DNA from: Gemmatimonadota bacterium
GTDB taxonomy: Bacteria > Gemmatimonadota > Gemmatimonadetes > Gemmatimonadales > Gemmatimonadaceae
DNA length: 13,182 bases
Assembly: GCA_028287205.1 (NCBI GenBank)
Contig: JAQBQC010000008.1
Span: 1 to 13,182, forward strand
Direction: 5' to 3'
Shown here: positions 1 to 7,784 of the stretch, piece after piece
Position numbering within the stretch: position 1 is the stretch's first letter
How the letters are laid out: each line of letters starts with the position of its first letter
Notes under the pieces: model-generated
Databases searched by the model: none
Told to the model about the DNA's origin: nothing
Seen by the model: only the letters and a program-made list of their open reading frames with translations
Position numbers and translations under genes: made by a program

Positions 1-1266
1 CATCTCGTCGGCTTCACGGCAAATGCCGCCATCGGTGTCTCGTATCAGATCTTCATCATGGTGATCGTCTTTATCTCGTCACTCTTCACGGGCATGAGCG
101 TGCTCGTCTCGCGCTTTGCGGGGGCAGGTGAAGCGGAAAAGGTAAATCGCACCGTCTACCAGGCATTCGTCACCGCCATCGGGCTGTCGGTATTCGTGAT
201 GGCACCGGTCGGCCTCTTCCTCGCGCCGACGCTGCTCGACCTCGTGAACGCCGCGCCCGAGGTGAAGGTGCTGGCACTGCCGTTCCTGCGCATCATGTTC
301 ACGTTCAGCACGGGCATGCTCGTCTACTTCATGATGGCCGGCGCACTCCGCTCCGCTGGCGACGCGCGCACCCCGATGATCCTCGGCGTCACGATGACGG
401 TGCTCAACATCATCTTCAACGTCATTCTCATTCGCGGACTCGGCCCGATCCCCGCGTTCGGCACCGCCGGTGCCGCCATGGGCACGGTGACCGCAACCGG
501 AATCATCGCGACGTACTCACTCATCAAGCTCTGGAAGGGCGGATGGGTCGTGTCGTTCCCGCGCGGAGTCGGCTGGGGTCCCGACTGGGCCATCATCAGG
601 TCGCTGTTCAAGTTCGGGCTCCCCACCGGCATTCAGGGAATCGCGATGAACGTGGGCGGCGTGCTGATGCTCTCGTTCATCGGCTCGCTGGCGCAAAGCG
701 CCGTCGCGCAGGCGGTGTTCACGGTCTCCTATTCCGAGCTCTTCTCGCTCATCACCTGGACATCCATGGGGCTCATGGGTGCCGCATCGGCCATGGCGGG
801 CCAGAACCTCGGCGCCGGCAATCCGGATCGCGCCATCAAGGCGGTACACATCGCCGCACGATACGGTGCGATGGTCGCGGCGTTCATCGGATTGATCTTC
901 TTCTTTTTCCCGCGCCAGCTGCTCGCCATCTTCGGCATGCACGAGCCGGCAGTGATCGAGCTCGGCACGCAGCTGCTGCGCGTGCTCAGCTTCTCGGGCT
1001 TGTTCATCTCGGTGGCGCTCACCTACACGGGAGCGCTGCAGGGCACGGGCGACACGAAGAGTCCGCTCTACATCTCGGTCATCTCGCAGGTGATCATCCC
1101 GCTCGGGATCTGCTTCACGATCCGCCACCTGGGCACACTGCAGCCCATCCATATCTGGCTCGCGATCCTGCTCGGCCACGTCACACGATGCATCCTCAGC
1201 GTGTGGCGCTTCAATCAGCAGAAGTGGCTGGGCATCTCGGTGGACATCACGCCCGCAAAGCGCTGA
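1..1266 (+). CDS. MATE family efflux transporter, 5' end cut by the window
   Basis: Integral inner-membrane antiporter of the MATE (multidrug and toxic compound extrusion) family, which exports cationic drugs or metabolites in exchange for Na+ or H+. The frame is open from base 1 to the TGA at 1264-1266, giving 421 visible residues. The usual family length is about 440-480, so only the first few tens of residues are missing. The ATG at 58 is internal, because family-like sequence (GVSYQIFIM) is already translated upstream of it. Visible are repeated hydrophobic helices, the early SVLVSRFAGAGE stretch, AGALRSAGDARTPM after the second helix pair, and the equivalent ALQGTGDTKSPL in the second half. 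This internal repeat is a hallmark of the two MatE domains. Substrate and coupling ion cannot be read from the sequence. It is convergent with the response regulator gene, with a palindromic spacer between them. The family call is secure. Confidence 0.93.
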   Translation, partial: HLVGFTANAAIGVSYQIFIMVIVFISSLFTGMSVLVSRFAGAGEAEKVNRTVYQAFVTAIGLSVFVMAPVGLFLAPTLLDLVNAAPEVKVLALPFLRIMFTFSTGMLVYFMMAGALRSAGDARTPMILGVTMTVLNIIFNVILIRGLGPIPAFGTAGAAMGTVTATGIIATYSLIKLWKGGWVVSFPRGVGWGPDWAIIRSLFKFGLPTGIQGIAMNVGGVLMLSFIGSLAQSAVAQAVFTVSYSELFSLITWTSMGLMGAASAMAGQNLGAGNPDRAIKAVHIAARYGAMVAAFIGLIFFFFPRQLLAIFGMHEPAVIELGTQLLRVLSFSGLFISVALTYTGALQGTGDTKSPLYISVISQVIIPLGICFTIRHLGTLQPIHIWLAILLGHVTRCILSVWRFNQQKWLGISVDITPAKR

Positions 1267-1294
1267 AGCTCGCTGACGTCGTTTCGCGTTTGAT

Positions 1295-1432
1295 CCGTTT
1301 GTGTCCGTTCACTCCGATCAATCCGTTTCCCAACTTGTTAGGGCTAGCCCGAGCGGCAGTCGCGAACGTGGCCCGAGGCTGCGCGATACAGGCTCTAACA
1401 ATTTGAATACGGATGGAACGGACAAAAAACGG
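1295..1432. repeat. Imperfect palindromic intergenic element made of TCCGTT/AACGGA units
   Basis: This element fills most of the 216-base spacer (1267-1482) between the convergent MATE and response regulator genes. The outer arm CCGTTTGTGTCCGTTC (1295-1310) is matched in reverse complement by GAACGGACAAAAAACGG (1416-1432), with a small slip. The inner arm TTGTTAG (1335-1341) is matched exactly by CTAACAA (1395-1401). TCCGTT-like units recur several times on the left, and ACGGA units recur on the right as far as about 1445. The RNA of either strand could fold into one long interrupted hairpin, so it may act as a bidirectional terminator. It could equally be a dispersed REP- or MITE-like element. 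It has no reading frame of its own that I would support. Confidence 0.55.
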
Positions 1433-1482
1433 ACGGAAACGGAAGGAGCTCCGAGTGGGTGACGAGCTTCCCGCTCTCGACG

Positions 1483-2133
1483 CTAAACCAGCTTTTCCCG
1501 AACCCGGGCAGCGGCGGGAATCTGCTTTTCGTACTCGACCGCGGCGGCCGTGCGGTTGTTCACGCCGAGCTTCTGGAAAAGATTCTGCGTGTGAAACTTG
1601 ACGGTGCTCGCGCTGACGCCGAGCTGCGTGGCGATCACGCCGTTCGAGAGCCCGGCGGCGAGTAGCGCCCACACCTCCCGCTCGCGCTCGCTCAACGAGC
1701 CCGGCCCTGCGATCGCGCGCTCGTTCGACTTCCGCATCCACCGCTTCGCAGCCTGCGGAAAGACGAGCACTCCCGAGTGCACCGCGCGCAGCGCGTCCAC
1801 CGTGCGCGCAGGAGCGTCGGTCTTGAGCGCGATGCCATCCGCCTGATGCTCGAGCGCCGCACGCATCGACTCGCCATCACCATACGCCGTGAGCACCAGC
1901 ACGCGGATCTGCGTCTGCTCGGCGCGCAGCTTCTTCAGCACCTCGTAGCCGTTCGTGGTGCCCAGCTCGAGGTCGAGCACGACGACGTCGGGACGATGCA
2001 GCCGCACCAAATCCGGCACGCGCTCGCCTTCGGTAGTCGTCGCGACCACCTGAATGTCTCGCTCGGCGTCCATCATCGCGCGCAGACCTTCGAGCACGAG
2101 CGGATGATCGTCCACGAGCATCACGCGAATCAT
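1483..2133 (-). CDS. NarL/LuxR-family two-component response regulator
   Basis: Cytoplasmic DNA-binding response regulator of 216 residues, the normal length for the NarL/FixJ group. The receiver domain (about 1-120) has the acidic pair D8-D9, the phospho-acceptor D54 in VVVLD, T82 and K104. A linker leads to a C-terminal LuxR-type helix-turn-helix (about 143-205) with SEREREVWALLAAGLSN and the recognition region SASTVKFHTQNLFQKL. Phosphorylation by the kinase encoded just upstream (stop codon 36 bases before this ATG) probably drives dimerisation and promoter binding. No strong Shine-Dalgarno is visible, which fits translation on a shared transcript with the kinase and peroxiredoxin. Targets are unknown; its own operon and the divergent hydrolase genes are the obvious local candidates. 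The family call is secure. Confidence 0.95.
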   Translation of the reverse strand: MIRVMLVDDHPLVLEGLRAMMDAERDIQVVATTTEGERVPDLVRLHRPDVVVLDLELGTTNGYEVLKKLRAEQTQIRVLVLTAYGDGESMRAALEHQADGIALKTDAPARTVDALRAVHSGVLVFPQAAKRWMRKSNERAIAGPGSLSEREREVWALLAAGLSNGVIATQLGVSASTVKFHTQNLFQKLGVNNRTAAAVEYEKQIPAAARVREKLV

Positions 2134-2169
2134 GGCATCACCGAGGGCGTCATCACCGAATCACCTTCG

Positions 2170-2904
2170 TCATTGGATGGGGAATCGAACTTCGACGCAC
2201 GTGCCGTCTGCACCGGAGTCGATCTCCAGCGTTCCATTCATGATCGCCACCCGGTCGCGCATGCCGCGCAACCCGAAGTGTCCGCCCGTTACGCCAACGT
2301 CGTTCTCGCTCTCGAGAATTCCCGCGACGTCGAAGCCGCGCCCATCGTCGCGCACCTCGAGTACGAGCTCATTGTCTTCTACCACCATGCGAACCGAATG
2401 TTCGGACGCCTGCGCGTGCCGGGTGGCATTCGCGAGCGCCTCCTGCAGAATCCGATAGATCGCGATCTTGAGCGAGACCGATACCTCGGGGAGGTCCTCC
2501 GCCACCTCGAGATCGACGGTGTTGCCCGTGATCGACTCGTGCTGCACGATCAGCCCCTCGATGATCGCGCCCACCGGCCGCCGCTCGAACTCGGGCGGTC
2601 GAAACGCGCCGATGAAGCTGCGGATCTCGCCGAGCGCCCGCTCGAGTGCGGCGGCAACGCGCCGAAGCCCGATCGATGCTTCGCCGGCCTGCAGCTCAGG
2701 CCGAATACGCAGCAGGTGTACCTGCGACAGCGCGCTGAAGATGTCCTGCACCGGCCCATCGTGAATGTCGAGCACCACCTGCTGCAAGTCGCGCTCAGCC
2801 GCCTGGAGCAGGCCGTGCGCGGCCGTCCGGTCCGATTTCTCGGTGCCGGCGGACGCGCGCTTGGACGTCGTGCGCGAATGCAGTCGGGTGGCGCGTCCCC
2901 TCAA
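2170..2904 (-). CDS. Small cytosolic NarL-type sensor histidine kinase, TTG start overlapping the peroxiredoxin stop
   Basis: Histidine kinase of the HisKA_3/HATPase_c (NarX/DegS-like) type, predicted to phosphorylate the response regulator encoded next. From the proposed start it has 244 residues. The dimerisation helix carries the phospho-acceptor H48 in LDIHDGPVQD. The ATPase domain has the N-box (LQEALANATRHA, N159), the G1 box DDGRGF (186-191) and the G2 box FGLRGM (about 210-215). There are no membrane segments and no recognisable sensor domain, only about 35 polar N-terminal residues. No ATG fits: the frame stays open upstream to an ATG at 3255, but that part runs in another frame through the peroxiredoxin gene. 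I chose TTG at 2904 because it overlaps the peroxiredoxin TGA as TTGA, with an AGG a few bases upstream, and leaves just enough room for the first helix. The function is sure; the exact start is moderately sure. Confidence 0.88.
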   Translation of the reverse strand: MRGRATRLHSRTTSKRASAGTEKSDRTAAHGLLQAAERDLQQVVLDIHDGPVQDIFSALSQVHLLRIRPELQAGEASIGLRRVAAALERALGEIRSFIGAFRPPEFERRPVGAIIEGLIVQHESITGNTVDLEVAEDLPEVSVSLKIAIYRILQEALANATRHAQASEHSVRMVVEDNELVLEVRDDGRGFDVAGILESENDVGVTGGHFGLRGMRDRVAIMNGTLEIDSGADGTCVEVRFPIQ

Positions 2905-3497
2905 TGCGTGCCTGCGCTCGTGTTGTGCGACGCGCTCGCCACTGCGGAGCCCAGTTCGGCGTACGCCGCTTCCGTGAGCTCCTTGAAGGGCATCGCACGA
3001 TAGGAGATCCTGCCATCCGGCGAGATCACGAACGCGACACGTGTGTCGTAGTGATTCTTCTCGTCGATCACACCGTACTTCTTGCCGATCGCGCCACTCG
3101 AGTCGCTCACGAACACCATCGGAAAGTTCGCGTCCCGCGCCCACGACTGCTGCGTGGTGTCCGCATCGGTGCTGATCGAGACGACGACGATTCCCTTGCC
3201 CCCAGCGAACAGCGTCGCGTAGCGATCGCGGTACGATTCCATCTGCACCGTGCATCCCTTCGTACGCGACCGCGGGAAGAACGCCAGCACCACGGTCTTG
3301 CCGCGCAGAGCGGAGAGTTGGAGAGGGTTCTTGAGCAGCCCGTAGCGCGTGGAGGCGGGCGCCGAAAAATCCGGCGCCTGTGCTCCGACCTTCGGAACGG
3401 CCGCGGTATCGGGGGTCTGCGCGACGGATGCTGCGGGAACGACTGCCAACGCAGCGGCAGCGGCGAACGCTCGCCGCAGCATTACAGAGCTGTGCAT
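2901..3497 (-). CDS. Secreted BCP/AhpC-TSA type peroxiredoxin with a single cysteine
   Basis: Thiol peroxidase predicted to reduce hydrogen peroxide and organic hydroperoxides in the periplasm. It has 198 residues. The N-terminus (about 1-27) is a Sec signal peptide ending near AASVAQ, and the mature part is a thioredoxin-fold AhpC/TSA domain. The active-site motif is PRSRTKGC, with T79 and peroxidatic C82; the later conserved arginine is R153 in DTRVAFVISPDG. The usual BCP motif has proline where K80 stands. C82 is the only cysteine, so the resolving thiol must come from another molecule (1-Cys mechanism). ATG 3497 is preferred over ATG 3482 because GGAG lies four bases before the former and nothing before the latter. 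It is the first gene of a unit with the histidine kinase (4-base overlap) and response regulator, and it diverges from the GH3 gene. Confidence 0.88.
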   Translation of the reverse strand: MHSSVMLRRAFAAAAALAVVPAASVAQTPDTAAVPKVGAQAPDFSAPASTRYGLLKNPLQLSALRGKTVVLAFFPRSRTKGCTVQMESYRDRYATLFAGGKGIVVVSISTDADTTQQSWARDANFPMVFVSDSSGAIGKKYGVIDEKNHYDTRVAFVISPDGRISYRAMPFKELTEAAYAELGSAVASASHNTSAGTH

Positions 3498-3609
3498 GTG
3501 GCTCCGGGGGTGGGTATCTCGCAAGATGAAAGCGATGGGGGGGGTACGCAACAGGCCTTTCGGGTAGCTAAAGCTTGATTCGACGCAGGCAATCTGTGAG
3601 GCTTTGCAC
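3498..3609. promoter_or_regulatory. Divergent intergenic region with a G8 tract
   Basis: This 112-base spacer between the peroxiredoxin unit (minus) and the GH3/GH43 operon (plus) must hold promoters for both if each is transcribed from here. I do not see a convincing -35/-10 pair in either direction. Visible are an uninterrupted run of eight G (3537-3544), a Shine-Dalgarno GAGG at 3598-3601 serving the GTG start at 3610, and a reverse-strand GGAG at 3502-3505 serving the ATG at 3497. Confidence 0.5.
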
Positions 3610-5916
3610 GTGAAAATTGCCAACCTGTTGCCACTCGCCTTCGCCGCCGCCGCGTGCAGCACGGCGCACCCGACGCGGCCCACAACAGCTCCCGGCGTGA
3701 CCACTCGCAGCGCCCCTCCGGCCAACGCGCGCGAGACACAGTTCGTTGACTCGCTGCTGTCGGTCATGACGCTCGAGGAAAAGATCGGCCAGCTCACGAT
3801 GTCGCCGGCCGAAGGGCTGCAGACCGGGCCGCAGAGGCCCGCGGGGAGCACCGCGCAGGTTCGCGCTGGGCTGGTCGGATCGATCATTGGCGTGTGGGGC
3901 GCGGATCGCACCCACGCCCTCCAGAAGCTCGTGGTGGAGGAATCGCCGCATCGGATTCCCTTGCTCTTCTCGCTCGACGTCCTCCACGGCTATCGCACCG
4001 TCTTTCCCGTTCCGCTCGCAGAGGCGGCGAGCTTCGACCCATCGCTTGCGCAGTCGGATGCGCGGATCGCGGCCATCGAGGCGACGGCGAATGGAATCGT
4101 GTGGACGTTTGCGCCGATGGTGGACATCGCGCGCGATCCCCGATGGGGACGCATCGTGGAGGGAGCGGGCGAGGAGCCCTATCTCGGCTCCGTGATGGCT
4201 GCCGCGCGCGTGCGCGGGTTTCAGGGCACTCGGCTGGACGATCCCGCCTCGATGCTCGCGACCGCAAAGCACTATGCGGGCTACGGTGCATCGGAGGGCG
4301 GGCGCGACTACGCCACCGCTGAGTTGAGCGAGCGCACATTCTGGAGCACGTATCTGCCGCCCTTCCGCGCCGCAATCAGCGCTGGTGTGGGCTCCATCAT
4401 GCCGGCGTTCAGCGCGGTGAACGGATCGCCGCCCCATGCCAGCGCGTGGATGCTGCGCGACGTGCTGCGAAATCGGCTCGGCTTCGGCGGCTTGGTCGTG
4501 AGCGACTGGACGGCGGTGATGGAGCTGGTGAAGCACGGCGTCGCGGCGACGAGCGGCGAAGCGGGGCAGCTCGCGATGCGCGCGGGCGTGGACGTCGACA
4601 TGTCGGACGGCGTCTATGCGGACAGCCTTCCTGCGCGAGCACGCACCAATCAGCAGCTTCGAAGCGACATCGACGAATCCGCTCGTCGCGTGCTGCGGGC
4701 GAAATGGGAGCTCGGGCTCTTTTCGGATCCATATCATGGCGCGAGCGAGGAGAAGGCGGCGCGCGTCACGCGCAGCAGCGCGAACATCGAAGCGGCGCGA
4801 ACCGCGGCGCGCGAGTCGATCGTGCTGCTGAAAAACGACCGCGCGACGCTGCCGCTGTCGCGCGACATCAAGTCGCTCGCAGTGATCGGCGCACTCGCCG
4901 CCGACGCGAAGAGCGCGATGGGATCGTGGACGATCGTCGGTCAGGCGAATGAGGCGGTGTCCGTACTCGATGGACTTCGCCACGTGAATCCGGCGATGCG
5001 AATCCGCTACGCGGCGGGCGCATCACCCGAGGGCGCGGACACCACGGGAATTCCCGAGGCGGAGGCACTCGCACGTGATGCAGACGCGATCGTGCTCGTG
5101 CTCGGCGAAGACGCGGATCGCACCGGCGAGGCGGAGAGCCGGGCGTTTCTCGAGCTTCCGCTCGGGCAGCTGCAGCTGGCGCAGCGCGTGAGCCGCGCCG
5201 CGCGTGGCAAGCCGGTGGTCGTCGTGCTCATGAACGGCCGGCCGCTCGCGATTCCGTGGATCGCCGACAGCATGCCCGCGATCGTCGAGAGCTGGTATCT
5301 CGGCTCCGAGCACGGGAACGCGGTGGCGGATGTGCTCTTCGGCGCATACTCGCCGTCCGGCAAGCTGCCCGTGACCTTTCCGCGCGCCACGGGACAGGTG
5401 CCTCTCTACCTCGCGCACACGAACTCCGGCCGACCTCCGAATCCGAGCGACAAGTACACGACCGGCTACAACGATCTCTCATCCACACAGCTCTTTCCCT
5501 TCGGATTCGGCCTGAGCTATTCGGCGTTTCGCTACGGCGACGTGCGGCTCTCGCGCGACAACATCCGCGCCGGCGATTCGCTCGGCGTCATCGTCACCGT
5601 GTCCAACGTGGGCGCGCGAGACGCGGACGAGGTCGTGCAGCTCTATCTGCGCGACGATGTCGCGAGCGTCGCACGGCCGCTGAAGCAGCTCGTGCGCTTT
5701 CGGCGCGTGCACATTCGCGCGGGCGCGAGCGAAACGGTCACCTTTTCGCTTGGCGCCGAGGATCTTTCGTTCTACGATCTGCAGATGCGCCGCGTCGTCG
5801 AGCCGGGTGGCTTCACGCTCTTCGCCGGCACGAGCTCAGTGGACACGAAGGAGGCGCACTTCGTCGTGGCCGGCGACACGCTCGTACTCGAGCCCGCGAC
5901 GCCGCGCATGCAATGA
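3610..5916 (+). CDS. GH3 beta-glucosidase-type glycoside hydrolase, lipoprotein
   Basis: Retaining exo-hydrolase of family GH3 (BglX-like), expected to release terminal beta-linked glucose or xylose from oligosaccharides at the envelope. It has 768 residues. The GTG at 3610 is preferred to the TTG at 3604 because GAGG (3598-3601) is eight bases away. The resulting N-terminus is a short lipoprotein signal with C16 after AFAAAA. The N-terminal TIM barrel (about 35-345) contains LDVLHGYRTVFPVP, GRIVEGAGEEPYLGS, the substrate-contact AKHYAGYG, and the nucleophile D299 in LVVSDW. The C-terminal alpha/beta sandwich (about 390-600) carries the likely acid/base E507 in TGEAESR. A fibronectin III-like domain follows (about 655-735, VSNVGARDADEVVQLYL). 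All key residues are present, so it should be active. Substrate is not readable; the GH43 partner hints at xylan- or arabinan-type side chains. Confidence 0.93.
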   Translation: MKIANLLPLAFAAAACSTAHPTRPTTAPGVTTRSAPPANARETQFVDSLLSVMTLEEKIGQLTMSPAEGLQTGPQRPAGSTAQVRAGLVGSIIGVWGADRTHALQKLVVEESPHRIPLLFSLDVLHGYRTVFPVPLAEAASFDPSLAQSDARIAAIEATANGIVWTFAPMVDIARDPRWGRIVEGAGEEPYLGSVMAAARVRGFQGTRLDDPASMLATAKHYAGYGASEGGRDYATAELSERTFWSTYLPPFRAAISAGVGSIMPAFSAVNGSPPHASAWMLRDVLRNRLGFGGLVVSDWTAVMELVKHGVAATSGEAGQLAMRAGVDVDMSDGVYADSLPARARTNQQLRSDIDESARRVLRAKWELGLFSDPYHGASEEKAARVTRSSANIEAARTAARESIVLLKNDRATLPLSRDIKSLAVIGALAADAKSAMGSWTIVGQANEAVSVLDGLRHVNPAMRIRYAAGASPEGADTTGIPEAEALARDADAIVLVLGEDADRTGEAESRAFLELPLGQLQLAQRVSRAARGKPVVVVLMNGRPLAIPWIADSMPAIVESWYLGSEHGNAVADVLFGAYSPSGKLPVTFPRATGQVPLYLAHTNSGRPPNPSDKYTTGYNDLSSTQLFPFGFGLSYSAFRYGDVRLSRDNIRAGDSLGVIVTVSNVGARDADEVVQLYLRDDVASVARPLKQLVRFRRVHIRAGASETVTFSLGAEDLSFYDLQMRRVVEPGGFTLFAGTSSVDTKEAHFVVAGDTLVLEPATPRMQ

Positions 5917-7715
5917 ACACGAAGGTGCTCGCGGCGCTCGGCGTCGCAGCGCTCGCCGTGTGCCCGGCTGTGCGTGCGCAGAGCTCCGGGATTCGCACGT
6001 ACTGCAATCCGGTCGACATCGACTACAAGTACAACTTCGAGCAGCTCAACGAGGGAATCTCGTATCGCTCGGGCGCAGACCCGGTGATCGTGCGCCAAGG
6101 CGGTGAGTATTTCCTGTTCGAGACGATCGCCGGCGGCTACTGGCGCTCGCGCGATCTGATTCATTGGCGATTCGTCGTGCCCTCGCGCTGGCCCTTCGAG
6201 GATGTCGTGGCGCCAGCCGCGCTCTCGGTGCGCGACACGATGTATCTGATGCAGTCGACGTTCGAGCCTCGTCCGATTCTCTACACGACGGCTCCGGAAA
6301 CCGGCAGGCTCGAGTACTACAACCGATGGCTGCCGCCGCTGCCGCGCGCGATGCCGAATGGTGCGCCGCCGCCGTGGCCCAAGGGTGCGATCCCGCCGGG
6401 TCCATGGGATCCCGCACTCTTTCACGACGACGACGGCAACCGCTGGTTCCTCTATTGGGGATCGTCGAACGAGTATCCGATCTACGGCATCGAGCTGGAC
6501 AAGAAGCGGCGCCTCGCGTACGAGGGGGAGCCGAAGCCGCTGCTCTCGCTGCATCCGGAGCTGCACGGCTGGGAGCGATTCGGGCGCAATCACGGCGACA
6601 CCATCCATCCCTACGTCGAAGGCGCGTGGATGACGAAGCACGACGGGCACTACTATCTCCAGTACGCCGCGCCCGGCACGGAGTACAACGTGTATTCCAA
6701 CGGCACGTACGTGGGAGAAAGTCCCCTTGGACCTTTCACCTACGCCCCGTATAACCCCGTCTCGTACAAGCCCGGCGGCTTTGCCACCGGCGCGGGACAC
6801 GGCAACACGTTCGAGGATGCGTACGGCAACTTGTGGAACACCGGCACAACATGGATAGGCGCGAACTGGACGTTCGAGCGGCGCATCGTGATGTTCCCCG
6901 CGGGCTTCGATCGTGACGGCGCGATGTTCTCCGACACGCGCTTCGGCGACTTTCCGCATCGCGTCCCGACGAAGCGATGGAAGAAGCCGGACGAGCTGTT
7001 CACCGGCTGGATGCTCCTCTCCTATCGCAAGGCCGCGAGCGCGACATCGGCGCTCGACAGCTTTCCCGCGTCGAACGTGACGGACGAAAATCCGCGCACC
7101 ATCTGGGTGGCGCGATCGACATCGCCGCGAGAGGCGCTGACGATCGATCTGGGGCATAGCGCGGAAGTGCGCGCGCTCCAGGTGAACTACGCTGACTATC
7201 AGTCGAAGCGGTTCGCGAGCGATTCCACGGTTTACACACGCTTTCGGATCTCGACATCGCTCGACGGGCGCACGTGGCGCCGCGCTGCGGATCTCTCGCG
7301 CGAGACACGCGACCGGCCGAACGCGTACATCGAGCTCCCGACTTCCCTGCGCGCGCGCTTCGTTCGCTACGAGCACCTGCACGTGGGCGCGGCGACGCTC
7401 GCCATCAGCGATGTGCGCGTTTTCGGCAACGGCGGCGGATCCCCGTCACCAACGCCCGCGAGCCTGACAGTCACACGCGCGGCCGATGCACGTAACGCAC
7501 ACATCGCGTGGGCGCCGGTAGCGGGCGCCGTTGGCTACAACGTTCGATGGGGCATCGCGCCCGACAAGCTCTATCAGACGTATCAGAGGTTCGCGGACGA
7601 GGGCTCCGAGCTCGAGCTGCGCGCGCTGACCATCGGGCAGCACTACTTCTTCGCGATCGAGAGCTTCAACGAGAGCGGTGTGTCGCCGGTGAGCGAGATG
7701 GTGCGGATTCAGTAG
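5913..7715 (+). CDS. Secreted GH43-type glycoside hydrolase with discoidin-like (F5/8C) and fibronectin III domains
   Basis: Five-bladed beta-propeller hydrolase of the GH43 type (xylosidase, arabinofuranosidase or galactosidase activities are known in the family). It has 600 residues. Its ATG overlaps the GH3 stop as ATGA, with no separate Shine-Dalgarno, so translation is probably coupled. The signal peptide (about 1-23) ends at AVRAQ. The catalytic triad is visible: D56 in SGADPVIV (general base), D166 in PWDPALF (pKa modulator) and E236 in VEGAWMTK (general acid). The propeller spans about 35-365. A discoidin/CBM32-like domain follows (about 368-509, with IDLGHSAEVRALQV and RFVRYEHLHVG), then a GGGSPSPTP linker and a fibronectin III domain (about 517-600). 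The accessory domains suggest binding to polysaccharide while the propeller cleaves side chains. Domain calls are firm; substrate is unknown. Confidence 0.9.
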   Translation: MNTKVLAALGVAALAVCPAVRAQSSGIRTYCNPVDIDYKYNFEQLNEGISYRSGADPVIVRQGGEYFLFETIAGGYWRSRDLIHWRFVVPSRWPFEDVVAPAALSVRDTMYLMQSTFEPRPILYTTAPETGRLEYYNRWLPPLPRAMPNGAPPPWPKGAIPPGPWDPALFHDDDGNRWFLYWGSSNEYPIYGIELDKKRRLAYEGEPKPLLSLHPELHGWERFGRNHGDTIHPYVEGAWMTKHDGHYYLQYAAPGTEYNVYSNGTYVGESPLGPFTYAPYNPVSYKPGGFATGAGHGNTFEDAYGNLWNTGTTWIGANWTFERRIVMFPAGFDRDGAMFSDTRFGDFPHRVPTKRWKKPDELFTGWMLLSYRKAASATSALDSFPASNVTDENPRTIWVARSTSPREALTIDLGHSAEVRALQVNYADYQSKRFASDSTVYTRFRISTSLDGRTWRRAADLSRETRDRPNAYIELPTSLRARFVRYEHLHVGAATLAISDVRVFGNGGGSPSPTPASLTVTRAADARNAHIAWAPVAGAVGYNVRWGIAPDKLYQTYQRFADEGSELELRALTIGQHYFFAIESFNESGVSPVSEMVRIQ

Positions 7716-7716
7716 A

Positions 7717-7737
7717 ATCTGACGGATTTCGTTAGAT
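7717..7737 (+). terminator. Weak hairpin just after the GH43 stop
   Basis: ATCTGACG (7717-7724) pairs with CGTTAGAT (7730-7737) around the loop GATTT, giving eight base pairs including one G-U. It starts two bases after the TAG stop. It lacks a T tract, so it is at best a weak or Rho-assisted terminator or a 3'-end protecting structure. Confidence 0.35.
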
Positions 7738-7747
7738 GTCGCTCACT

Positions 7748-7776
7748 TTGTTCAATCTCGTACCGAATGGGATAAG
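7748..7776 (+). promoter_or_regulatory. Candidate sigma-70-type promoter for the ice-binding-type lipoprotein
   Basis: TTGTTC (7748-7753) and GATAAG (7771-7776) are separated by exactly 17 bases. They match the -35 consensus at three of six positions and the -10 consensus at four of six. Transcription would begin near 7783, leaving a leader of about 160 bases before the ATG at 7942. The evidence is pattern matching only. Confidence 0.4.
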
Positions 7777-7784
7777 GCCCTCGT

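Noticed and set aside
1335..1401. Possible tRNA or small RNA gene in the MATE/regulator spacer
   Set aside because: The inner inverted repeat is only seven bases at each end and no cloverleaf arms or anticodon stem can be drawn.
1777..3003. Open frame of 408 codons on the plus strand across the kinase and regulator genes
   Set aside because: Antisense shadow; the minus strand carries complete histidine kinase, receiver and helix-turn-helix motifs.
2905..3255. Extending the histidine kinase upstream to the ATG at 3255
   Set aside because: The added sequence overlaps the peroxiredoxin in another frame, shows no sensor domain, and looks like a frame shadow.
3498..3911. Extending the peroxiredoxin upstream to an ATG at 3911
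   Set aside because: This would run through the divergent promoter and the start of the GH3 gene and would bury the signal peptide internally; ATG 3497 has a ribosome site.
3568..4983. Long open frame of 471 codons on the minus strand across the GH3 gene
   Set aside because: It is rich in Arg, His and Ala with no domain, and lies antisense to a gene with full GH3 motifs; it is a by-product of GC-rich codon use.
5772..7382. Open frame of 536 codons on the minus strand across the GH43 gene
   Set aside because: Arginine-rich, low-information protein with no motif, antisense to a convincing GH43 enzyme.
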